Source: an uncultured Paracoccaceae bacterium (GTDB taxonomy: Bacteria > Pseudomonadota > Alphaproteobacteria > Rhodobacterales > Rhodobacteraceae). Taken from it: 64,000 nt of DNA. The notes beneath the pieces were generated by a model. That model did not search any database. It saw only the letters and a program-made list of their open reading frames with translations, and was not told the origin of the DNA. The position numbers and the translations under genes were made by a program. Positions 48,414 to 55,936 of this stretch are shown here, piece after piece. Each line of letters starts with the position of its first letter. Within the stretch, counting starts at the first letter, position 1. Where the stretch lies: assembly GCA_937872465.1 (NCBI GenBank), contig CALMSR010000017.1, positions 62,001 through 126,000 of the forward strand. Reading direction: 5' to 3'.

Positions 48414-50252
48414 ATGGCCGAGCCGCCGATCCTGACCCTGAGCGACGTCTCCCTGAGCTTCGGCGATCCGCCGCTGCTCGGGGGCGTGTCGCTGGCGATC
48501 CATCCCGGCGAGCGGATCGCGCTCGTGGGGCGCAACGGCTCGGGCAAGTCGACGCTCCTGAAGCTGATGGCCGGCGAGGTGGCGCCCGACGGGGGCGAGC
48601 GGTTCCTCAGGCCCGGTCTGAGCGTGGGGCTGATGGCGCAGGAGCCGGATTTCGCCGGCTTCGCCAGCCTGGGGGATTTCGCCGCCGCGGGCCTCGCCGC
48701 CGAGGAGCATTGGCGCGTCGCGATGGCGATGGAGGGGGTGAAGCTCGACGCGGGCCTCGCCCCGGGGCGCGCCTCGGGGGGCGAGCGGCGGCGCGCGGCG
48801 CTGGCGCGGCTGCTGGCGGCGGCGCCGGATCTGATGCTGCTCGACGAGCCGACCAACCATCTCGACATCGAGGCGATCGGCTGGCTCGAGGCCCATCTGG
48901 CGGCGACGCGCACCGCCTTCGTCTGCATCAGCCACGACCGGGCCTTCCTGCGCGCGGTGACCGACCGCATCCTCTGGGTGGACCGCGGCGCGGTGCGGCG
49001 GCTCGACCGCGGCTTCGCCGGCTTCGAGGAATGGCGCGACAAGGTCTTCGCCGAGGAGGATCTGGCCCGCCACAAGCTCGACCGGCTGATCCGGGCCGAG
49101 GGGCGCCGGGCGGTGGAGGGGATCTCGGCGCGGCGCACGCGCAACCAGGGGCGGCTGCGCCGCCTGGCGGAACTGCGCGAAGAGCGGCGCAGCCAGATCG
49201 CCCAGACCGGCACCGCGCGGCTCGATTTCGACGCGGGCCCGGTCTCGGGCAGGCTGGTGGTCGAGGCGAAGGCAATCGCCAAGACCTTCGGCGGGCGGGT
49301 GCTGCTGCGCGATTTCTCGCTTCGCATCGCGCGGGGCGAGCGGGTCGCGCTCATCGGCCCGAACGGGGTCGGCAAGACGACGCTCCTGAACCTGCTCACC
49401 GGGCGGCTGGCGCCCGATTCGGGGACGGTGCGGCTGGGCGCGGGGCTGGTGCCGGCGGTCTTCGACCAGAACCGCGCGGCGCTCGATCCCGAGGCGAGCC
49501 TCTGGGAGACCCTGACCGGCGACCGCGACATCGGGATCTCGGGGCGCAACGATCAGGTCATGGTGCGCGGGCGGCCGCGGCATGTGGTCGGCTATCTGAA
49601 GGAATTCCTCTTCGCCGAGACCCAGGCGCGCGGTCCGGTCTCCGCGCTCTCGGGCGGCGAGAAGGCGCGGCTCCTGCTGGCGCGGCTGATGGCGCAGGAA
49701 TCGAACCTGCTCGTGCTCGACGAGCCCACCAACGATCTCGATGTCGAGACGCTGGACCTGCTGGAGGAGCTGGTGGCGGATTACGCGGGCACGGTGCTCT
49801 TGGTCAGCCACGACCGCGACTTCATCGACCGGGTCGCGACCACGACCATCGCGATGGAGGGCGACGGAAGGGCGACCGTCTATGCCGGCGGCTGGAGCGA
49901 CTATCGCGCGCAGCGGGGCGAGGAAGCGCCGGCCCGGGCGCCGGCGGCCGCGGGCAGGGCGGCGCAATCTGGCACGCCCAGGGCGCCGAGGCCGGCGCGG
50001 GTACGCAGCCCGGGGCTCAGCTTCACCGAGCGGCACCGGCTCGACGGGCTCCCGGACGAGATGGAGAAGCTCACGCAAGAGATCGGCCGGCTGGAGGTGC
50101 TGCTCGGGGATCCTGAGCTCTTCACGCGCGAGCCGGAGCGGTTCCGGAAGGCCACCGACGCCCTCGTCACGCGGCAGGCGGCGCTGGCGGCCGCCGAGGA
50201 GGAATGGCTGCGGCTCGAGGAACTGCGGGAGCGGGAAGCCGCCGGGCGGTAG
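48414..50252 (+). CDS. uup: ABC-F family ATPase (Uup-like)
   Basis: 612 aa, two ABC domains on one chain and no membrane segment. Domain 1: Walker A GRNGSGKST (about 42-50), signature ASGGERRRAALA, Walker B LMLLDEPTNHLD. The inter-domain linker (about 215-265) has KLDRLIRAEGRRAVEGISARR. Domain 2: GPNGVGKTT, LSGGEKARLLLA, LLVLDEPTNDLD. A basic Ala/Pro linker and a C-terminal coiled coil (TERHRLDGLPDEMEKLTQEI...) are characteristic of Uup. ABC-F proteins act on ribosomes or, for Uup, influence DNA excision. No clear ribosome site precedes the ATG. Confidence 0.92.
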   Translation: MAEPPILTLSDVSLSFGDPPLLGGVSLAIHPGERIALVGRNGSGKSTLLKLMAGEVAPDGGERFLRPGLSVGLMAQEPDFAGFASLGDFAAAGLAAEEHWRVAMAMEGVKLDAGLAPGRASGGERRRAALARLLAAAPDLMLLDEPTNHLDIEAIGWLEAHLAATRTAFVCISHDRAFLRAVTDRILWVDRGAVRRLDRGFAGFEEWRDKVFAEEDLARHKLDRLIRAEGRRAVEGISARRTRNQGRLRRLAELREERRSQIAQTGTARLDFDAGPVSGRLVVEAKAIAKTFGGRVLLRDFSLRIARGERVALIGPNGVGKTTLLNLLTGRLAPDSGTVRLGAGLVPAVFDQNRAALDPEASLWETLTGDRDIGISGRNDQVMVRGRPRHVVGYLKEFLFAETQARGPVSALSGGEKARLLLARLMAQESNLLVLDEPTNDLDVETLDLLEELVADYAGTVLLVSHDRDFIDRVATTTIAMEGDGRATVYAGGWSDYRAQRGEEAPARAPAAAGRAAQSGTPRAPRPARVRSPGLSFTERHRLDGLPDEMEKLTQEIGRLEVLLGDPELFTREPERFRKATDALVTRQAALAAAEEEWLRLEELREREAAGR

Positions 50253-50269
50253 CGCAACCGCCGCCCGGC
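50241..50269. terminator. GC-rich inverted repeat between convergent uup and porin genes
   Basis: GCCGGGCGGT and ACCGCCGCCCGGC (50241-50250 and 50257-50269) pair with a small bulge and a 6-nt loop, overlapping the uup stop codon at 50250-50252 and ending 7 bp before the porin stop. Likely shared by both genes; no U-run. Confidence 0.4.
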
Positions 50270-50276
50270 GTCCGGG

Positions 50277-51455
50277 TCAGAAGCGGAAGCGGGCGCCGCC
50301 GAAGATCGCCTGACCGTCGTCGTAGCTCGCCGAATTGTCGGAATAGTCGTAGCTGCGGTAGGTCAGCCAGAGCTGGGTATTGGCCCGGTCGATGTTCTGC
50401 ACCAGCGCGAGGCCCCAGCTGTCGCTCGTGGTGCTGTCGATCCCGACGTCGCGGTCCAGATTGAAGTCGTCGCCGGAATAATAATCGACCGAGGCCCCGG
50501 TATCCCCCCAGCCGATGAAGTCGCGCAGCACGCCGAGCTTGGTGTACCAGAAGTCGCCGCTGTTGTCGTTCTCGTCGCCGCTTCCGGCGGCGAAGGTCAG
50601 GTTGAGGCCGGTCGGCGTGTGGATTCCCGAGGCGCTGCCGCCCCAGATGTTGCTTTCTCCCGAGCTGCCGATGCCTTCCTTCCAGTTGTAGCCGAGGCCG
50701 GCCTGGAGCTCGACCGTGCCGTAGTAGGTATTGGCATAGGTGACCGACGCGTCGAAGACATTGGCGTCGCGCACGTCCGGGTCGCTGCTCAGCAGGTTGC
50801 GGCCGAAGGCGGCCGCGAAGGTGAAGTTCGCGAAGGTCGGCGTGTCGTAGCGGATGCGGAAACGGCGGTCGCCGTCGAGATTGGCGTAGACGTCCCCGAT
50901 CTGGATGTCGGAGAGCGTGCCGTCGCTCTCCCGGATCAGCTGTCCGGCGGCGGAATCGGCCACGCCCGAATAGGCGATCACGTCGGTGCCGGAGAGATCC
51001 ATCTCGAGGATGCCGTCGGTGGCCATGCTGCCCTGGCCGAACCAGATCTTGCCCATTCGGTCGTTGTCGAAGGTGAAGTCGATCTTGCGGATGTTCGCGT
51101 TGCTCCAGTCATAGGCCGACGAAGGCGGAGATTGCTCGAGAATGTTGGCCGTGGCGGTGGAGAAGGGCGCGTACTGGAATTCGTTGACGTTCTGGAAGGT
51201 CCAGTCGCCGCGCACCTGGGTATAGGTGAGCCCGACGCGGGTGCCGGAATTGTCGTTGTCGATCAGCCCGTATGTCTCGGTCGCCTGGCCGTCGTCGAAT
51301 TGCAGGACGCCCTTGTTGATCTGGCCGTAGAACCTCAGGACGCTGCCGTTGGAGAATTCGTGCTCGATCGGCGGAAGGCCCTGGCCGATCGCCGCCGCCG
51401 GCAGCGCGAGGAACCCCGTGGCGAGTGCCGCGCGCGTGAAGTTTCGATGTGTCAT
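50277..51455 (-). CDS. Gram-negative porin
   Basis: 392 aa. A signal peptide ends near residue 25 (LPAAAIGQG). The rest is a chain of amphipathic strands rich in Gly, Asp and aromatic residues (VLRFYGQINKGVLQFDDG, TRVGLTYTQVRGDWTFQNVN read as separate strands). It ends in FGGARFRF, with the terminal Phe used by the BAM machinery. KIWFGQGSMATDGI resembles loop regions of Rhodobacteraceae porins. Probably a general diffusion channel; solute specificity cannot be read. Three in-frame Asp-rich segments may be loop calcium sites. Confidence 0.87.
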   Translation of the reverse strand: MTHRNFTRAALATGFLALPAAAIGQGLPPIEHEFSNGSVLRFYGQINKGVLQFDDGQATETYGLIDNDNSGTRVGLTYTQVRGDWTFQNVNEFQYAPFSTATANILEQSPPSSAYDWSNANIRKIDFTFDNDRMGKIWFGQGSMATDGILEMDLSGTDVIAYSGVADSAAGQLIRESDGTLSDIQIGDVYANLDGDRRFRIRYDTPTFANFTFAAAFGRNLLSSDPDVRDANVFDASVTYANTYYGTVELQAGLGYNWKEGIGSSGESNIWGGSASGIHTPTGLNLTFAAGSGDENDNSGDFWYTKLGVLRDFIGWGDTGASVDYYSGDDFNLDRDVGIDSTTSDSWGLALVQNIDRANTQLWLTYRSYDYSDNSASYDDGQAIFGGARFRF

Positions 51456-51918
51456 GTCCCGTCGCTCCCGTCGTTGACGCCCTGAGAAATTTCAGCGGCG
51501 CTTCCGATCCCCCGGAAGGCCAGCGTAGCTCACGGGAGCGTGATCGGAAATTCTCATCCCGGGGCAGCCGCGCAACCGGTGCGCGACTGTTGCAGAACTG
51601 TCGCTGCGCTTCGGTCGGGCGCTTCGGCTCAGGGGAACTGCACTTGGCAGCGCGACCAGTTCAGGCCGGTTTCCGCGCGCGCCTCGTGCCGCCATCCCGC
51701 CGAGGCCAGGCACCGCCGGGCAGCGCCCGCCCCGCCCCGTCACGCCGAAGGCGTGCCTCCGGCACGACGCGGGCGCTTCGCTCCCGCCCGGGCCGGGCGC
51801 CGCCCTCATCTCTTGGCGGAACGGTCGTCCGGGGAACAATGGGCTCTAAAATGCGATCACCCTGGGCTCCGGCGGGTGGGGCGTTGACAGCGGCACGTGC
51901 GCCGCGCCTGATCGCGGC
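51456..51918. other. 463-bp divergent intergenic region holding repeat C
   Basis: Between the porin (minus) and the oxidoreductase gene (plus). Near the porin start are TTCCGATC/GATCGGAA inverted arms (51502-51509 and 51542-51549) and a CGCGCA-ACCGG-TGCGCG hairpin (51569-51585). Repeat copy C follows. AAATGCGAT at 51849-51857 and TTGACA at 51884-51889, 35 bp apart, match the arrangement near 48342. TTGACA predicts a transcript starting close to the ATG at 51919. Confidence 0.45.
51676..51829 (+). repeat. dispersed hairpin-rich repeat, copy C (more diverged)
   Basis: Matches copies A and B through CACCGCCGGGCAGCGC, GGCGTGCCTCCGGCACGACG and CTCCCGCCCGGGCCGGGCG, with one extra C near 51736 and a diverged first hairpin. 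The second hairpin is kept as CACGCC-GAA-GGCGTG, with loop bases differing from A and B while the stem is unchanged. It ends 90 bp before the oxidoreductase start, in a divergent intergenic region and the same orientation as the others. Confidence 0.8.
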
Positions 51919-52893
51919 ATGGAAGCTCGCGATGCCGGATCGGCCCTTGCGCTCTGGATCGTCGGTCCGGGGGCGGTCGAGATCCGGGGCGCAGCGCTGC
52001 GCGCCGCTCCCGGGGACGTCTTGCTGGCGACCCGGTTCAGCGGGATCAGCCGCGGCACCGAGGCGCTGGTGCTGCGCGGGGGCGTGCCCGAGGGCGAGCG
52101 GACGCGCATGCGCGCGCCGCTGCAGGCGGGCGATTTCCCCTGGCCGGTGAAATACGGCTATGCGGCGGTCGGGCGGATCCTCGAAGGCGCGGAGGCCGGG
52201 CGCGACGCCTTCGTGCTGGCGCCGCATCAGGACCGGCTGGCGGTGCCTGGCGCCATGGTGCTGCCGCTGCCCGAGGGCGTGCCGGCGGGGCGCGCGGTGC
52301 TGGCGGCCAACATGGAGACGGCGCTCAACGTGGTCTGGGACGGGGCCGCGGGGCCGGGCGACCGGGTCGCGGTGATCGGGGCGGGGGTGGTCGGCGCGCT
52401 GGCGGCCTGGCTCTGCGGGCGGATGCCGGGGGCGGAGGTGACGCTCATCGACCTGCTGCCGGGGCGTGCGGCGCTGGCGGCGGCGCTGGGCGTGGGTTTC
52501 GCCCTGCCGGAAGACGCGCCCGGGGGCTGCGACCTGGTGATCCATGCCAGCGCCAGCGCGGCGGGGCTGGAAACGGCGCTGGCGGCGGCGGGCGAGGAGG
52601 CGCGGGTGGTGGAGGCGAGCTGGTACGGCGACCGGGCGGTGACACTCGGCCTCGGCGGCGGCTTCCACAGCCGGCGGCTGCGGCTGGTGTCGAGCCAGGT
52701 GGGCATGGTGCCCGCCAGCCGGCGGGCGCGCTGGCCGCGGCGGCGGCGGCTGGAGGCGGCGTTGCGGCTGCTGGCCGATCCGGCGCTCGATGCGCTGATC
52801 TCGGGCGAGACGGATTTCAGCGACCTGCCGGCGCGCTACGGGGCGATCCTTGACGACCCCGGCACGCTCTGCCATCGCATCGCCTATCGCTGA
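51919..52893 (+). CDS. zinc-type alcohol dehydrogenase-like oxidoreductase (MDR family)
   Basis: 324 aa. A GroES-like N-terminal domain ([23 protein letters not shown], then [12 protein letters not shown]) precedes a Rossmann domain with [16 protein letters not shown] near residues 148-163. The Cys/His ligands of catalytic zinc in classical ADHs are missing; SGISRGTE replaces the usual GICGTD/GVCHTD. The type fits reductases or dehydrogenases of the MDR superfamily that act without zinc. No ribosome site is visible before ATG 51919. It begins a four-gene plus-strand arm with the PTPS-like, GT4 and methyltransferase genes; substrate unknown. Confidence 0.82.
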   Translation: MEARDAGSALALWIVGPGAVEIRGAALRAAPGDVLLATRFSGISRGTEALVLRGGVPEGERTRMRAPLQAGDFPWPVKYGYAAVGRILEGAEAGRDAFVLAPHQDRLAVPGAMVLPLPEGVPAGRAVLAANMETALNVVWDGAAGPGDRVAVIGAGVVGALAAWLCGRMPGAEVTLIDLLPGRAALAAALGVGFALPEDAPGGCDLVIHASASAAGLETALAAAGEEARVVEASWYGDRAVTLGLGGGFHSRRLRLVSSQVGMVPASRRARWPRRRRLEAALRLLADPALDALISGETDFSDLPARYGAILDDPGTLCHRIAYR

Positions 52894-52905
52894 GGGGAGA
52901 GGGTC

Positions 52906-53301
52906 ATGTTCGCGGTCGAGGTGCGGGACCATGTGATGATCGCCCACAGCCTGCCGGCGCCGGTGTTCGGGCCGGCGCAGGGGCGGCACGGGGCGACCTT
53001 CGTGGTCGATGCGGCCTTCTTCGCCGAGGAGATCGACGCGCACGGGCTGGTGGTGGACATCGGGCGCGCGACCGAGGCGCTGGGCGCGGTGCTCGCACCG
53101 CTGCGCTACGCCGACCTCGACGCGGTGCCGGGTTTCGAAGGCAAGTTCACGACGACGGAATTCCTCTGCCGCCACATCTTCGAGGGCCTCGCCGCCGCCC
53201 TGCGGGCGGGCGGGCTCGGGGATGGCGGGCGGGTGCGGCGGCTGCGGGTCAGCCTCGCCGAGAGCCATGTGGCGCGCGCCTGGTACGAGGCGGCGATCTG
53301 A
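52906..53301 (+). CDS. 6-pyruvoyltetrahydropterin synthase/QueD-like protein with altered active site
   Basis: 131 aa, the length of QueD/PTPS. The fold pattern is visible: MIAHSL (His14), [11 protein letters not shown] (residues 22-32), [16 protein letters not shown], and [14 protein letters not shown] at the end. Compared with E. coli QueD (KCGRLHGHSF, LDHHYLND), the catalytic Cys is not conserved, HGH reads HGA (second zinc His is Ala30), and the Asp-His pair is absent. His14, His28 and the late Glu remain. It may bind a pterin-like molecule but should not be assumed to make carboxytetrahydropterin. GAGGGGAGAGGG precedes the ATG. Confidence 0.8.
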   Translation: MFAVEVRDHVMIAHSLPAPVFGPAQGRHGATFVVDAAFFAEEIDAHGLVVDIGRATEALGAVLAPLRYADLDAVPGFEGKFTTTEFLCRHIFEGLAAALRAGGLGDGGRVRRLRVSLAESHVARAWYEAAI

Positions 53302-54353
53302 GCGCGGGCGGTCTGCATTTCGCCATCCCCGGCGCACTGGGGACGCCGACCGGGGGTTATGGCTACGACCGGCGGCTGATGACGGAATTGCGGCGCGGCG
53401 GTCTCGCGGTGCGGCACCTGGCGCTGCCGGGGGGCTATCCCTTTCCGGATGCGGCGGCGCGGGCGGCGGCGGGGGCGGCGCTCGCGGGGCTGCCGGACGG
53501 GGCTTTGGTTCTGATCGACGGGCTTGCCGGCGGGGTGCTGGCGGAGGAACTGGCGGCGGAGGCGGCGCGGCTGCGGCTGGTGGCGCTGGTGCATCATCCG
53601 CTGGCCGACGAGCGCGGGCTCGACGAAGGCTCGGCGGAGCGTCTGGCGCGCTCGGAGCGCGCGGCGCTGGGCCACATGCGGGCGGTGATCTGCACCAGCC
53701 CGGCGACGGCGCGGCGGCTGGCGGAGGCGTTCGGCGTGCCGGTCGCGGCGATCACCGTGGCGCCGCCGGGGACGGATCGCGCGGCGCGCGCGACCGGCAG
53801 CGGCGCGGGCGGGGTGCCTCGGGTGCTGAGCGTCGGCTCGCTCATCCCGCGCAAGCGCCACGACGTGCTGGTCGAGGCGCTGGCACTCCTGCGCGATCGG
53901 CCCTGGAGCGCGCGCATCGTGGGCGCGGCGGATCTCGACCGCGAATGCGCGGCGGCGCTGGTGCGGCGGATCGCGGCGCTCGGGCTCGAGGACCGGATCG
54001 CGGTGCTGGGGGCCGTCACCGACACCCGCGCCGAGATGGCGGCGGCGGATGTCTTCGCGCTCGCCTCGGAATACGAGGGCTACGGCATGGCCTTCGCGGA
54101 GGCGCTGTCGCAAGGCTTGCCGGTGGTGGCCTGCCGCGCCGGGGCCATCGCCGATCTGGTGCCGGAGGCGGCGGGGGCGCTGGTCGCACCCGGTGATGCG
54201 GTGGCCTTCGCCGCCGGTCTCGCGCCGCTCATTGACGATCCGGCGCGCCGGCGTGTGGCGGCAGAGGCGGCCTGGGAGGCCGGACAGGGGCTGCCGGGCT
54301 GGGAGGAGACGGCGCGGCGGGTGGCGGCGGTGCTGGCGGGCGTGGCCGCGTGA
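53298..54353 (+). CDS. GT4 glycosyltransferase, probable CTG start
   Basis: About 351 aa if started at CTG 53298. The donor-fold N-terminus [22 protein letters not shown] is in frame before the first ATG (53379), and GT4 proteins need it. No ATG, GTG or TTG lies between; CTG 53298 overlaps the previous stop as CTGA and has GAGG at 53287-53290. Later motifs are [16 protein letters not shown]-like [38 protein letters not shown] and the EX7E region [20 protein letters not shown]. It transfers a sugar from a nucleotide donor; the acceptor is unknown. The start could also reflect a base error (ATGA to CTGA). Confidence 0.83.
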   Translation: MSAGGLHFAIPGALGTPTGGYGYDRRLMTELRRGGLAVRHLALPGGYPFPDAAARAAAGAALAGLPDGALVLIDGLAGGVLAEELAAEAARLRLVALVHHPLADERGLDEGSAERLARSERAALGHMRAVICTSPATARRLAEAFGVPVAAITVAPPGTDRAARATGSGAGGVPRVLSVGSLIPRKRHDVLVEALALLRDRPWSARIVGAADLDRECAAALVRRIAALGLEDRIAVLGAVTDTRAEMAAADVFALASEYEGYGMAFAEALSQGLPVVACRAGAIADLVPEAAGALVAPGDAVAFAAGLAPLIDDPARRRVAAEAAWEAGQGLPGWEETARRVAAVLAGVAA

Positions 54354-55159
54354 GCTTCGATCCCGCCTGGCTGGAGCTGCGCGCGCCGGCGGATCGTGCG
54401 GCGCGCGACTCCGGCCTGCTGGCGGCGGCGGCGGAATTTCTCGGCGCGGCCGAGGATCCGGTGGCGGTCGATCTGGGCTGCGGTCTCGGGGCGACTTTGG
54501 CGGCCTTTGCCGGGCGGGTCGGGGGGCGTGTCCGCTGGCGGCTGGTGGACAAGGACGCGCGGCTGCTCGGGATGGCGGCGGCGCGCTGCGGCGGGGACAT
54601 CGAGACCTGGGCGATGGATCTCGGCGCCGTCGCCGAGCTGCCCCTCGAAGGGGCGCGGCTGGTCACGGCCTCGGCGCTGCTCGACCTGATGCCGGGCGAC
54701 TGGATCGAGGCGCTGGCGGCGCGCGTGGCGCGCGAGGGCCTCGCGGTCTATGCGGCGCTGAGCTACGACGGCGCGCTCGACTGGTCCCCCGGGCTGGCGG
54801 AGGACGCGGCGGTGCGGGAGGCCTTCAACCGGCACCAGCTGCGCGACAAGGGGCTCGGGCCGGCGCTGGGCCCGGCGGCGGGTGCGGCGCTGGCGGCGGC
54901 GCTGGAGCGGCGGGGATACGTGGTGCGCGAGGCGGCGAGCCCCTGGCGGCTCGGGCCGGGCGAGGCGGACCTGCACCGGGACCTGGTCGCGGGGATCGCC
55001 GCCGCGGCGGCGGAGACCGGAATGCCGGCCGCCGCCTGGGCTCAGGCGCGCCGCGCGGCGATCGCGGCATCGACCTGCCGGGTCGGCCATCTCGACGTGC
55101 TGGCATTGCCCCCCGGCGCGAGCGCGCAATCGAAGACCACGTCGGTGTCGAGGCCGTAG
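54350..55159 (+). CDS. class I SAM-dependent methyltransferase
   Basis: 269 aa. Motif I is [17 protein letters not shown] near residues 38-54, followed by [19 protein letters not shown] with an acidic residue for SAM ribose and [18 protein letters not shown] as the post-motif region. No specific acceptor is evident. The GTG start overlaps the GT4 stop (GTGA). The last 118 bp overlap the 3' end of the convergent RibD-type gene, so residues after about 231 are encoded opposite another protein. It is the final gene of the plus-strand arm. Confidence 0.82.
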   Translation: MSFDPAWLELRAPADRAARDSGLLAAAAEFLGAAEDPVAVDLGCGLGATLAAFAGRVGGRVRWRLVDKDARLLGMAAARCGGDIETWAMDLGAVAELPLEGARLVTASALLDLMPGDWIEALAARVAREGLAVYAALSYDGALDWSPGLAEDAAVREAFNRHQLRDKGLGPALGPAAGAALAAALERRGYVVREAASPWRLGPGEADLHRDLVAGIAAAAAETGMPAAAWAQARRAAIAASTCRVGHLDVLALPPGASAQSKTTSVSRP

Positions 55160-55887
55160 ACGAAGGTCTCCGGGCGCAGCGCGTCGGCGAGCCGGGCGAT
55201 CGGCGCCGTCCTGAGCCCGGTGGGGCCGGCGCCGATGATCAAGGGCGCGATGCTGACATGCAGGCGGTCGAGCAGACCGGCCTCGAGGAAGCCGGCAATG
55301 GTGACGCCGCCGCCCTCCACGAGGATGCGGGCAAGGCCGCGCCGCGCCAGCGCGAGGCCGATCGCCTCGGGGCGGATCCAGCCGGCGGCATCGGGCAGGC
55401 GGACGACCTCGACGCCGGCGGGCCGGGCGAGGTCGCAGGCCTGGACCACCAGCCGCCGGGCGCCGTCCTCGGCGAGCACCCGGGCATCGGCGGGCAGGCG
55501 GCCGCGCGGGTCGATGACCACCCGCGCCGGGCTCGTGCCGTCGCAGAGCCGCACGGTCAGGCGGGGATTGTCGGTCAGCGCCGTGCGCACGCCGATCACC
55601 ACCGCATCGGCCAGCGCGCGGCAGCGGTGCAGGTGGCAGAGGCCCTCGCGGCCCGAGACATCCGCCGCATCGCCGGTCACGGTGGCGACGCGGCCGTCGA
55701 GCGACTGGCCGACCTGGGCGAAGAGGAAGGGGGCCGCGTCGGGCGCACCACGGGCGAGCGGGGCGTAGAGGTCGAAGGCGGCCCGGGCCGCATCGGTCCA
55801 GGCGGGATCGGGCAGGATGGCGTGCTCACCCGCCCGCAGGGCGCGCAGCGCCGCCCAGACCGTCTCCGTCATCGCTGCCGGCCGCAT
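55042..55887 (-). CDS. stand-alone RibD C-terminal-type reductase
   Basis: 281 aa. It carries the RibD_C/DHFR-like reductase fold: FLFAQVGQSLDGRVATVTGD, DAVVIGVRTALTDNPRLTVR, ARVVIDPRGRLPADARVL and ILVEGGGVTIAGFLEAGLLDRLHV (the last quoted as adjoining motifs). The deaminase domain of bifunctional RibD is absent. Relatives reduce pyrimidine or pterin-type substrates with NADPH. ATG 55887 has GAGGG upstream; ATG 55872 and a longer frame from 55926 are alternatives. It overlaps the methyltransferase gene by 118 bp and is the last gene of the minus-strand arm. Confidence 0.83.
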   Translation of the reverse strand: MRPAAMTETVWAALRALRAGEHAILPDPAWTDAARAAFDLYAPLARGAPDAAPFLFAQVGQSLDGRVATVTGDAADVSGREGLCHLHRCRALADAVVIGVRTALTDNPRLTVRLCDGTSPARVVIDPRGRLPADARVLAEDGARRLVVQACDLARPAGVEVVRLPDAAGWIRPEAIGLALARRGLARILVEGGGVTIAGFLEAGLLDRLHVSIAPLIIGAGPTGLRTAPIARLADALRPETFVYGLDTDVVFDCALAPGGNASTSRWPTRQVDAAIAARRA

Positions 55888-55936
55888 CCCGAACCCTCGC
55901 TTCTTCCCCCGCCGGGAGATCCCCACGCATCTGAGT

